From contig JBBSTY010000145.1 in assembly GCA_038235385.1 (NCBI GenBank), positions 1 through 10,107 on the forward strand: a stretch of DNA of 10,107 bases. The letters are read 5' to 3'. Under the pieces are notes generated by a model. The model ran no database searches and was not told the origin of the DNA. It saw only the letters and a list, made by a program, of their open reading frames with translations. Source of the stretch: JBBSTY01 sp038235385 (GTDB lineage: Bacteria; Actinomycetota; Acidimicrobiia; Acidimicrobiales; Acidimicrobilacustridaceae). Made by a program: the position numbers and the translations under genes. Below are positions 1 to 7,376 of the stretch, piece by piece; the stretch's first letter is position 1; each line of letters starts with the position of its first letter.

Positions 1-1
1 C

Positions 2-936
<935 letters not shown>

Positions 937-937
<1 letters not shown>

Positions 938-1704
938 TGGACCTCACGCTCAAGGTGTGGCGCCAGGAGAGCGCCACGACCGACGGACGCTTCGAGACCC
1001 ACCAGGTTCCCGGCATCAGCGAGGACATGTCGTTCCTCGAGATGCTCGACATCGTCAACGAGCGCCTCATCGAGGAGAACCTCGAGCCCGTCGCGTTCGA
1101 CAGCGACTGCCGCGAGGGCATCTGCGGCACCTGCGGCATCATGATCAACGGTCGGGCCCACGGACCCGAGAGCGGGACCGCCACCTGCCAGCTGCACATG
1201 CGGTCGTTCCACGACGGCGACGAGATCACCCTCGAGCCGTGGCGCGCGGCTGGGTTCCCGGTGATGAAGGACCTCATCGTCGACCGCAGCCCGCTCGACG
1301 CGATCATCGAGGCCGGCGGCTTCATCAGTGCGGACACGGGGTCGGCGGTCGACGCGAACATCATCCCGATCCCCAAGGCCGTGGCCGACGCCGCCATGGA
1401 CGCCGCCGCCTGCATCGGATGCGGCGCCTGCGTGGCGGCGTGTCCCAACAGCGCCGCCCAGCTGTTCACGAGCGCCAAGCTCAACTCGCTCAACCTCCTG
1501 CCCCAGGGCCAGGCCCAGCGGTGGGACCGCACGGTCGACATGGTGAACCGCATGGAGGAGTTCTTCGGGACCTGCACCAACCACGGCGAGTGCGAAGCGG
1601 CGTGCCCGAAGGAGATCTCCATCGACTTCATCGCCTACATGAACCGCGACTACGTCAAGGCGTTGCGCAAGAACCGCAAGCTCTCCGGTCAGGTCTTCCC
1701 CTGA
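937..1704 (+). CDS. sdhB: Succinate dehydrogenase iron-sulfur subunit
   Basis: This 255-residue protein passes electrons from the SdhA flavin through three iron-sulfur clusters to the quinone site in the membrane anchor. The N-terminal ferredoxin-like domain carries the 2Fe-2S ligands Cys58, Cys63, Cys66 and Cys84 (CREGICGTC, then CQLHM). The C-terminal domain has CIGCGACVAACP at 159-170 and CTNHGECEAACP at 213-224. By family analogy Cys159, 162, 165 and 223 bind the 4Fe-4S cluster, and Cys169, 213 and 219 bind the 3Fe-4S cluster. All ligands are present, so the subunit looks functional. The ATG overlaps the sdhA stop by one base and has a strong RBS. No anchor subunit follows, which fits an sdhC-sdhA-sdhB order as in mycobacterial Sdh1, with a single di-haem cytochrome b subunit upstream. 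The quinone is probably menaquinone; this is inferred from lineage and type, not seen here. Confidence 0.97.
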
Positions 1705-1706
1705 CC
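1687..1706 (+). terminator. Hairpin straddling the sdhB stop codon
   Basis: A perfect 7-base inverted repeat, GGTCAGG / CCTGACC, with a 6-base loop surrounds the sdhB TGA at 1702-1704. No T-tract follows, so classical intrinsic termination is doubtful. It may pause polymerase or protect the mRNA 3' end. Confidence 0.3.
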
Positions 1707-1740
1707 TGAACCCGTCCCCTGTCCTGAACCCGTCCCCCGA
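1705..1740. repeat. Two tandem copies of an 18-base unit after sdhB
   Basis: Immediately after the sdhB stop an 18-base unit beginning CCTGAACCCGTCCCC occurs twice head to tail, matching at 16 of 18 positions, and a third copy starts with CCTG at 1741. The unit is a whole number of codons, but the frame is already closed, so it is noncoding on this strand. It looks like a small slippage duplication. I see no evidence of a binding-site role. Confidence 0.6.
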
Positions 1741-1808
1741 CCTGCGCCGCGCCCACACGAACCGCACCGGTCACCTCGGCTGGAACCGGGCCTCGGGCCC
1801 GAACCGGT

Positions 1809-1829
1809 GGGCGCCGGCCACCGGCGCCC
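1809..1829 (+). terminator. Strong GC hairpin between sdhB and the acyl-CoA synthetase gene
   Basis: GGGCGCCGG, a 3-base loop, and CCGGCGCCC form a perfect 9-base stem in the 215-base gap after the sdh operon. This is the most stable simple hairpin I see in the gap and the best candidate for ending the sdh transcript. It lacks a T-run, as is common for terminators in GC-rich actinobacteria, so the call rests on stem strength and position. Confidence 0.42.
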
Positions 1830-1864
1830 GGGATCGGGCGGACGCGGTCGAGCCGGAGCGTCGC

Positions 1865-1870
1865 TACGAT
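1865..1870 (+). promoter_or_regulatory. Possible -10 element of the acyl-CoA synthetase gene
   Basis: TACGAT fits the actinobacterial TANNNT -10 pattern and lies just after the terminator-like hairpin. It would give a 5' leader of roughly 40 bases, consistent with the ribosome binding site of the gene. No good -35 hexamer is visible, so this is a weak call. Confidence 0.28.
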
Positions 1871-1905
1871 CCGGGCGGGCCGGTGGCCGGCGCCGGGTGC
1901 ACAGC

Positions 1906-1912
1906 GAGGGGG
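1906..1912 (+). promoter_or_regulatory. Ribosome binding site of the acyl-CoA synthetase gene
   Basis: GAGGGGG lies 7 bases before the ATG at 1920 and supports that start. Confidence 0.65.
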
Positions 1913-1919
1913 CGTTGCC

Positions 1920-3452
1920 ATGAAGGTGCCATTGACGATCCGGGATCACCTGGAGCGGGCCCGGCTGGTGTACCCCGACCGGGTGGCGGTCGTGGACGAG
2001 CCCGACCAGCCGGCCGCCTCGCTCGGCTCGATCACCTACCGTCGGCTCGGCGAGCTGGCCGAGGCGCAGGCCGCTCGGCTCGACCAGCTCGGCGTCGGCC
2101 AGGGCGAGCGGGTGGCGATCGTGTCGCAGAACTCGGCGCGCATGCTCGTGGGCTTCTTCGGTGTGAGCGCCTGGGGACGCGTGTACGTGCCCATCAACTT
2201 CCGGTTGAGCCCCGTCGAGGTCAGCTACATCGTCGAGCACAGCGGCGCCACCGTGCTGCTCGTCGATCCCGAGCTCGACGAGCAGCTCGCCGACGTTCGC
2301 TGCGCCCACCCCTTCGTCCTGGGCACCGACGACGATCAGATCTACCTCCACGGGGTCGAACCCCGGCCCTGGGAACCCGATGAGGACACGACCGCCACCA
2401 TCAACTACACGAGCGGCACCACGGCACGCCCCAAGGGCGTGCAGATGACCCACCGCATGCTGTGGACCAACTCCTCCACGTTCGGGTGGCAGGCGGGCGT
2501 GTGCGACCGCGACGTCTACCTGCACACGCTCCCCATGTTCCACTGCAACGGGTGGGGCATGCCGTTCGCGGTCACGGCCATGGGCGTCGAGCAGATCGTC
2601 ATCCGCAAGATCGACGGCACCGAGATCCTCCGCCGCATCGAGAATCACGGCGTCACGATCCTGTGCGCCGCGCCGGCGGTCGTCGCCGCCGCGCTCGATG
2701 CGGCCACCACGTGGGACGGGCCCATCCCGGGCGCCAGACGCACGCGCATCATCGTCGCTGGGGCGCCGCCGCCGACCCAGACCATCGAGCGGGTCGAGAC
2801 CGAGCTCGGGTGGGAGTTCATCCAGATCTACGGGCTCACCGAGACCTCGCCGCTGCTCACCATGAACCGATCCCGGGCGGAGTGGGACGATCTCTCGCCG
2901 AACGCACGCGCCCAGAGGTTGAGCCGAGCGGGCGCACCGGCGCTCGGCGTGCAGCTGCGCACCGACGCCGACGGCGAGGTGCTCGCCCGCTCGAACCACT
3001 GCCTGCTCGGGTACTGGGACCAGCCCGAGGCCACCGACGACGCCATCGTCGACGGCTGGTTCCGCACGGGCGACGGGGGGTTCCTCGACGACGAGTCCTA
3101 CCTCACCATCTCGGACCGCAAGAAGGACGTGATCATCACCGGTGGCGAGAACGTGTCGTCGATCGAGGTCGAGGACCGCATCTTCTCGCACCCCGCCGTC
3201 GCCGAGGTGGCGGTCGTCGGGGTGCCGCACGACAAGTGGGGCGAGACCGTGCTGGCGCTGGTGGTCCGCTCACCCGGCGCCGAGGTCACCGAGGCCGACC
3301 TCATCGCGTGGGCGCGCGACGGGCTCGCTCACTACAAGTGCCCCACCGTCGTCGAGTTCCGCGAGGAGCTCGCCCGCACCGCCACCGGCAAGCTCCAGAA
3401 GTACAAGCTGCGGGCGGACTACTGGGAGGGTCGCGAGCGCCAGGTCAACTGA
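1920..3452 (+). CDS. AMP-dependent acyl-CoA synthetase (ANL superfamily)
   Basis: This complete 510-residue enzyme activates a carboxylic acid with ATP to an acyl-adenylate and then transfers the acyl group to CoA. Motifs appear in canonical order: the Thr/Ser/Gly-rich phosphate loop YTSGTTARPKG at 163-173; LPMFHCNGWG at 204-213; YGLTET at 304-309; RTGD at 382-385, whose Asp binds the ribose hydroxyls; DRKKD at 399-403 at the domain hinge; ITGGENVSSIEVE at 406-418; and the catalytic C-terminal Lys491 in RTATGKLQK. The PMFHCNGWG segment is typical of the medium/long-chain fatty acid and 3-methylmercaptopropionate CoA-ligase group (AlkK/DmdB-like), not acetyl-CoA synthetase. The exact substrate cannot be read from sequence. 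Length is normal for soluble cytoplasmic members. It stands alone, with its own RBS, and no beta-oxidation partner lies in the window. Confidence 0.93.
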   Translation: MKVPLTIRDHLERARLVYPDRVAVVDEPDQPAASLGSITYRRLGELAEAQAARLDQLGVGQGERVAIVSQNSARMLVGFFGVSAWGRVYVPINFRLSPVEVSYIVEHSGATVLLVDPELDEQLADVRCAHPFVLGTDDDQIYLHGVEPRPWEPDEDTTATINYTSGTTARPKGVQMTHRMLWTNSSTFGWQAGVCDRDVYLHTLPMFHCNGWGMPFAVTAMGVEQIVIRKIDGTEILRRIENHGVTILCAAPAVVAAALDAATTWDGPIPGARRTRIIVAGAPPPTQTIERVETELGWEFIQIYGLTETSPLLTMNRSRAEWDDLSPNARAQRLSRAGAPALGVQLRTDADGEVLARSNHCLLGYWDQPEATDDAIVDGWFRTGDGGFLDDESYLTISDRKKDVIITGGENVSSIEVEDRIFSHPAVAEVAVVGVPHDKWGETVLALVVRSPGAEVTEADLIAWARDGLAHYKCPTVVEFREELARTATGKLQKYKLRADYWEGRERQVN

Positions 3453-3474
3453 TCGACGACACCGACGGGGCCGT

Positions 3475-3488
3475 CCACCCCGCGGTGG
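3475..3488. terminator. Weak hairpin between convergent genes
   Basis: CCACC, a 4-base loop and GGTGG form a 5-base stem in the 46-base gap where the acyl-CoA synthetase gene and the dedA-like gene converge. Wobble pairs could extend it. It could serve as a bidirectional terminator, but the stem is short and there is no T-run. Confidence 0.25.
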
Positions 3489-3498
3489 GTCCGGGCGC

Positions 3499-4284
3499 CT
3501 AGGAGGCGTTGCCGGTGCCCGGGTCGTTGGCCTCGGCGAGGTCGACGTGCGCACCGGAGTCGTTCGAGGTGGAGCCGGCGATGAACTGGTCGGCGAGCGC
3601 TGCGGTGGGCAGCGACTCGGCCTCGGCCCTGGCCTTCGCGGCCTTGCGCCGATGACGCAGGAACTCGATGCCGAGGGGCAGCACGGAGACGGCGATGATG
3701 ACGAGCACGACCTTGTCGATGCTCTCGCCGAGCCCGGGGAAGGTGCGTCCGAGCCAGTACCCGGCCTGGGTCAGCCCGATGGCCCAGACGAACCCGCCGA
3801 CGATGTTGTACGTGACGAAGGTGCGGTAGCGCATCTTGCCGGCACCGGCCACGATCGGGGCGAACGTGCGCACGATCGGCACGAACCGGGCCAGGATGAT
3901 GGTCTTCGACCCGTGGACCTCGAAGAACTCCTCGGCCTTGACCAGGTACTTCTGCTTGAACAGCCGCGAATCGGGCCGTCGGAACAGCGCCGGGCCGACC
4001 CGCTTGCCGAACGCGTACCCCACCTGGTCGCCGGCGACCGCCGCCACGAAGGCTCCGAGCGACACCAGCGCGATGTTGGGCATGATGGCGGTGTTGGCCG
4101 GATCTTCACCGAGGAACGAGAGGAAGCCCGCCACGAAGAGGAGCGAATCGCCCGGGAGGAAGAACCCGATCATCAACCCCGACTCGGCGAAGACGACCGC
4201 CAGGAATCCGAAGTAGGCGAACGCTCCGAACCACTGGAGGAGCTTCTCGGGGTCGATGCCGATGGCGAAGATGTGGTTGCGCAC
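3499..4284 (-). CDS. DedA-family (SNARE-associated / VTT domain) membrane protein
   Basis: From a GTG start the product has 261 residues. DedA proteins are polytopic inner-membrane proteins; characterised members move undecaprenyl phosphate or phospholipids across the membrane and support proton-motive-force homeostasis. Key features are visible: Glu34 in VFAESGL and Asp46 in FLPGDSLL, matching the essential acidic pair of E. coli YqjA/YghB; GDQVGYAFGKRVG at 85-97; and Arg133 and Arg139 in ARFVPIVRTFAPIVAGAG, matching the two essential arginines. Hydrophobic stretches lie near 21-58, 66-93, 128-149, 157-179 and 189-209, followed by an Arg/Lys cluster (210-219) and a 40-residue acidic tail that should be cytoplasmic and disordered. 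The frame runs open 51 codons further upstream, but that stretch is Arg/Pro-rich and unlike the family. The GTG at 4284 has no Shine-Dalgarno; a TACCGT element 8 bases upstream suggests a leaderless or near-leaderless mRNA. Confidence 0.92.
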   Translation of the reverse strand: MRNHIFAIGIDPEKLLQWFGAFAYFGFLAVVFAESGLMIGFFLPGDSLLFVAGFLSFLGEDPANTAIMPNIALVSLGAFVAAVAGDQVGYAFGKRVGPALFRRPDSRLFKQKYLVKAEEFFEVHGSKTIILARFVPIVRTFAPIVAGAGKMRYRTFVTYNIVGGFVWAIGLTQAGYWLGRTFPGLGESIDKVVLVIIAVSVLPLGIEFLRHRRKAAKARAEAESLPTAALADQFIAGSTSNDSGAHVDLAEANDPGTGNAS

Positions 4285-4292
4285 GAGGGCTG

Positions 4293-4298
4293 ACGGTA
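4293..4298 (-). promoter_or_regulatory. Possible -10 element for a leaderless dedA-like mRNA
   Basis: On the minus strand TACCGT fits TANNNT and ends 8 bases before the GTG start at 4284, where no Shine-Dalgarno exists. Transcription would begin at or next to the start codon. No convincing -35 is seen. Confidence 0.35.
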
Positions 4299-4382
4299 GC
4301 CGCTCGGACCCGCTCACCGGTACACACCAGGCGTCCACGGCGTCCCGGTCCGGGCCACCGGCCACGCCCGGCACCCGGCGTC

Positions 4383-4394
4383 CGGACCGGTCCG
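4383..4394. promoter_or_regulatory. Perfect 12-base palindrome upstream of the dedA-like gene
   Basis: CGGACCGGTCCG is self-complementary and lies in the 163-base gap between the glycosidase stop and the dedA-like start. It could be an operator or part of a terminator for the glycosidase transcript. GC-rich palindromes of this size occur by chance in such DNA, so the functional call is tentative. Confidence 0.25.
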
Positions 4395-4408
4395 ATGCTC
4401 CACCGGCG

Positions 4409-4445
4409 ACGCACCGGCGGAGGTCCGACGTGGCCACGCACCGGC
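4409..4445. repeat. Direct repeat of 10 bases after the glycosidase stop
   Basis: ACGCACCGGC occurs at 4409-4418 and again at 4436-4445, centre to centre 27 bases apart, just downstream of the glycosidase stop in its direction of transcription. Its function is unknown. Confidence 0.4.
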
Positions 4446-4447
4446 AA

Positions 4448-7264
4448 TCAGCGGTCGGGGTCGACGATCCGACGAGGGTGCAGGCTGAGGATCAGGTCCG
4501 CGACGAGCGCGGTCCAGCCGGTCTGGTGAGAGGCGCCGAGACCTCGGCCGGTGTCACCATCGAAGTACTCGAAGAACAGCGGGTGATCGAACCAGTCCGG
4601 CGGCGGAGCGCGGTGCAACCCGGCGTCGATCGCTGCTCGCCCGTCGACCGGGCGCATCGCTCCGGACCCACCCGGGGTCTCGAAGATCGAGACGAGTCGG
4701 CGAGCCAGCTCGTCGGCCACCTCGGCCAGGGTGTGCGCGACGCCGGACCCGGCGGGGAGCTCCACCGTGACCTCGTCGCCGACGAACTCGTGGAAGCGGC
4801 GCAGCTTCTCGATGATGAGGAAGTTGACCGGGAACCAGATGGGCCCTCGCCAGTTCGAGTTGCCACCGAAGAGGCCAGACGTCGATTCGGCCGGCTCGTA
4901 GCCGACCTCGGCGTGGAACGCACCGATGTCCACCACCACCGGATCGGCGAGGTGGGCACGGGACAACGAACGAAGGCCGAACGGCGAGAGGAACTCGGCC
5001 TCGTCGAGCATGACCCGAAGGATGCGCCCGAGGCGCTCGGGGGTGACCACCGCGAGCAGGCCCAGCGCTCGCTGCTCGTCGGCGAGGAAGCGGCCGAAGA
5101 ACGAGCGGTCCGAGCGGTGCTGCACGAACCACCGGCACCGGTCGAGGAACGTGGTCAACCCGGCGACGTCGTCGTCGCGGATCACGGTGAGGGCGACCGC
5201 CGGGACCAGGCCGACCATCGAGCGGATGCGCATCGGAACGGTCGAACCGTCCGCCAGACGGACGATGTCGTAGAAGAACCCATCCTCCTCGCTCCACAGA
5301 CCGGTTTCGGTCATGGCATCTGCGATCAGGTTGAAGTGCTCGAAGTACTTGACCGCCAGGTCCTCGTACACCGGGTTGCGCGCCGCCAGGGTGAGCGCGA
5401 TCTCGAGCTGGTCGAGGCAGTAGCTCGCCATCCACCCGGTTCCGTCGGACTGCTCGAGGACGCCGTCGACCGGTAGGCCCTCGGAGCGGTTGAAGGGACC
5501 GATGTTGTCGAGGCCGAGGAACCCGCCCTCGAACGCGTTGTCGCCTTCGCGGTCCTCCTGGTTCACCCACCAGGTGAAGTTGAGGTTCAGCTTGTGGAAG
5601 ATGCGTTCCAGGAACTCGTGGTCGCGGCGTCCGTCGATCTCGAACACCCGCATGGCGGCCCAGGCGTGGACCGGAGGGTTGGCATCGCCGAACTCCCACT
5701 CGTAGGCGGGCAGCGCGCCGTTGGGATGCTGGTACCAGGGTTCGAACAGGACCAGCAGCTGCGCCTTGGCGAGCGCGGGGTCGACGTGGGCGAGCGCGAC
5801 GCAGTGGAAGGCCAGGTCCCACGAGGCGAACCACGGGTACTCCCAGGTGTCGGGCATGACGATCACGTCGTTGGCATCGAGGTGGCGCCAGTGCCCGTTG
5901 CGGATGTCGCCACGCCCGGGGGGCGGCGGCGGCCACGCAGCGTCGCCGTCGAGCCAACGGGCCACGTCGTAGCGGTAGAACTGCTGGCTCCACAACAGGC
6001 CGGCGAAGGCCGCCCGCAGGATCGACGAGCGCTCGGTCGGGATCGCCGGCATCGAGTCGTCGGTGAGCTCGTCGTAGAACGCATCGGCCTCGGCCAGACG
6101 GTCGGCGAGCACCGCGTCGAACCCGTCGCCGAGGTCGGGAAGCTCCGCATCGCCGATCGCGACGGCGTCGAGCCGTTCATCGGCGGCCCGACCGGCGGCG
6201 TCGGGTTCCCGGGTGCCCGAGGGCGCAGTGGACCGGACCGCGGCGGGGAAGGTCACGATCGGCTCCGGCTCGTCGACCGGCGGCTCGGGTCCGATCCGGG
6301 TGAACCGAACCCGCACCTCGAAGGTCTCGCCCGGTGCAGCCGTGCCGCGGTACCACCAGGCCGCCTTGGTCCCCGTGGCCGCCGGGTTCACGGTCGGCGA
6401 TCCGGTGACGACGTGGTCGCCGATCCCGTCCTTCGGGTACGGGGTCTCGTTCGGGACCCCGTAGAGGCGTTCGGTGTTGCGCTCGTTCTCGCAGAAGAGG
6501 GCGGCCCCGCCCGTGGCGTCCACCCCTTCCCCGGCCTGATCGGCGACGCACACCCATCGGCCCAGGCGGTGGTGGTCGACGACGATCGCATGTCCGTCGG
6601 CGTGGGCGTGGCCGCGCAGCTCCGCACGCGGCTTGTCCGCGCCCCACGCCCACACGTTGCGCAACCAGAGGGTCGGCAGGACGTGCAGCTCGGCCGCCGC
6701 CGGTCCGCGGTTCGTGGCCCGGATGCGCAGGCACAGGTCCGACGGCGAGGACTTGGCGTAGTCGGCGGTCACCGCCCAGTAGCCCTGCTCGAACACGCCG
6801 GTGTCGATCAGCTCGTACTCCGGGTCACCGAACCCACGGCGACGGTTCTCGGCGAGCAGGTCGGCGTACGGGAACTCGGCCTGGGGGTAGTGGTACCGCC
6901 AGGACAACCACGAGTGCGTCGGTGTGGCGTCGACGTACCAGTAGCACTCCTTGACGTCTTCGCCGTGGTTGCCCTCCTTGCCGGTGAGCCCGAACAGCCG
7001 CTCCTTGAGGATGGGGTCGACCCCGTTCCAGAGCGCGAGCCCGAGGCAGATGTTCTGGCGTCGGTCGCACACCGCCGCCATGCCGTCCTCGCCCCACCGG
7101 TAGGCGAAGGACCGGGCCTCGTCGTGGCTCAGGTTCCCCCACGCCTCGCCATCGGCGCTGTAGTCCTCGCGCACGGTCCCCCACGACCGCTCCGAGACGA
7201 ACGGTCCCAACTGACGCCACGCGCCCAGGTCGTCACCATCGAGTCGGTCCCGCTCCGCGCCCAC
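4448..7264 (-). CDS. MGH1-like / GH63-type glycoside hydrolase
   Basis: This 938-residue protein belongs to the bacterial 'glucosidase' group related to GH63 processing alpha-glucosidase and to mannosyl-/glucosylglycerate hydrolases. An N-terminal beta-sandwich half (about 1-340) has WGTVREDYS (28-36), FAYRWGEDG (53-61), LALWNGVDPILKERLFGLTGKEGNHGEDVKE (76-106, key residues W79, N80, E88, G92, N99, D103) and NTERLYGVPNETPYPKDG (263-280). The C-terminal (alpha/alpha)6 barrel half has WFASWDLAFH (478-487), SDGTGWM (606-612), NSNWRGPIWFPVN (802-814) and FFEYFDGDTGRGLGASHQTGWTA (897-919). By analogy with GH63/GH37, Asp607 is a likely general acid and Glu899 a likely general base. There is no signal peptide, so it probably acts in the cytoplasm, perhaps on glucosylglycerate-like solutes or short alpha-glucans; the substrate is not determinable here. 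An Ala/Asp-rich linker (about 341-400) separates the halves. The GTG at 7264 is chosen because the family N-terminus begins there; upstream codons are Arg/Pro junk. Confidence 0.9.
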   Translation of the reverse strand: MGAERDRLDGDDLGAWRQLGPFVSERSWGTVREDYSADGEAWGNLSHDEARSFAYRWGEDGMAAVCDRRQNICLGLALWNGVDPILKERLFGLTGKEGNHGEDVKECYWYVDATPTHSWLSWRYHYPQAEFPYADLLAENRRRGFGDPEYELIDTGVFEQGYWAVTADYAKSSPSDLCLRIRATNRGPAAAELHVLPTLWLRNVWAWGADKPRAELRGHAHADGHAIVVDHHRLGRWVCVADQAGEGVDATGGAALFCENERNTERLYGVPNETPYPKDGIGDHVVTGSPTVNPAATGTKAAWWYRGTAAPGETFEVRVRFTRIGPEPPVDEPEPIVTFPAAVRSTAPSGTREPDAAGRAADERLDAVAIGDAELPDLGDGFDAVLADRLAEADAFYDELTDDSMPAIPTERSSILRAAFAGLLWSQQFYRYDVARWLDGDAAWPPPPPGRGDIRNGHWRHLDANDVIVMPDTWEYPWFASWDLAFHCVALAHVDPALAKAQLLVLFEPWYQHPNGALPAYEWEFGDANPPVHAWAAMRVFEIDGRRDHEFLERIFHKLNLNFTWWVNQEDREGDNAFEGGFLGLDNIGPFNRSEGLPVDGVLEQSDGTGWMASYCLDQLEIALTLAARNPVYEDLAVKYFEHFNLIADAMTETGLWSEEDGFFYDIVRLADGSTVPMRIRSMVGLVPAVALTVIRDDDVAGLTTFLDRCRWFVQHRSDRSFFGRFLADEQRALGLLAVVTPERLGRILRVMLDEAEFLSPFGLRSLSRAHLADPVVVDIGAFHAEVGYEPAESTSGLFGGNSNWRGPIWFPVNFLIIEKLRRFHEFVGDEVTVELPAGSGVAHTLAEVADELARRLVSIFETPGGSGAMRPVDGRAAIDAGLHRAPPPDWFDHPLFFEYFDGDTGRGLGASHQTGWTALVADLILSLHPRRIVDPDR

Positions 7265-7270
7265 CGCGCC

Positions 7271-7276
7271 ACTATC
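7271..7276 (-). promoter_or_regulatory. Possible -10 element for a leaderless glycosidase mRNA
   Basis: GATAGT on the minus strand matches TATAAT at four of six positions and ends 6 bases before the GTG at 7264. No Shine-Dalgarno is present. It departs from strict TANNNT, so it is the weakest of the four leaderless candidates. Confidence 0.27.
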
Positions 7277-7289
7277 GCACCCGCGACCT

Positions 7290-7301
7290 CGGCGCGCGCC
7301 G
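7290..7301. promoter_or_regulatory. Perfect 12-base GC palindrome upstream of the glycosidase gene
   Basis: CGGCGCGCGCCG lies 26-37 bases upstream of the GTG at 7264, about where a -35 region would be if transcription starts at the GTG. Being pure G and C, it could easily be compositional chance. Confidence 0.18.
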
Positions 7302-7376
7302 GCGCTCACCGAGATGTCCGGGCGTCGAGGACCCCCGTACCGATGTTCGGGCGGGGGGCGGCGAGTCGTGGGAGGT

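Noticed and set aside
3142..4293. 383-codon plus-strand frame spanning the end of the acyl-CoA synthetase gene and the dedA-like gene
   Set aside because: It overlaps two well-supported genes in wrong frames or on the wrong strand and has low-complexity composition.
4285..4437. Longer ATG start for the dedA-like gene
   Set aside because: The 51 extra residues are Arg/Gly/Pro-rich and unlike DedA N-termini, and no RBS precedes the ATG. The shorter GTG start gives normal length and has a -10-like element before it.
7332..7357. Possible hairpin (6-base CCCCCG/CGGGGG stem, 14-base loop) between the ABC-F stop and the glycosidase gene
   Set aside because: The loop is long, the stem is a G-run/C-run that could pair in several registers, and no T-run follows. 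Too weak to list as a terminator.
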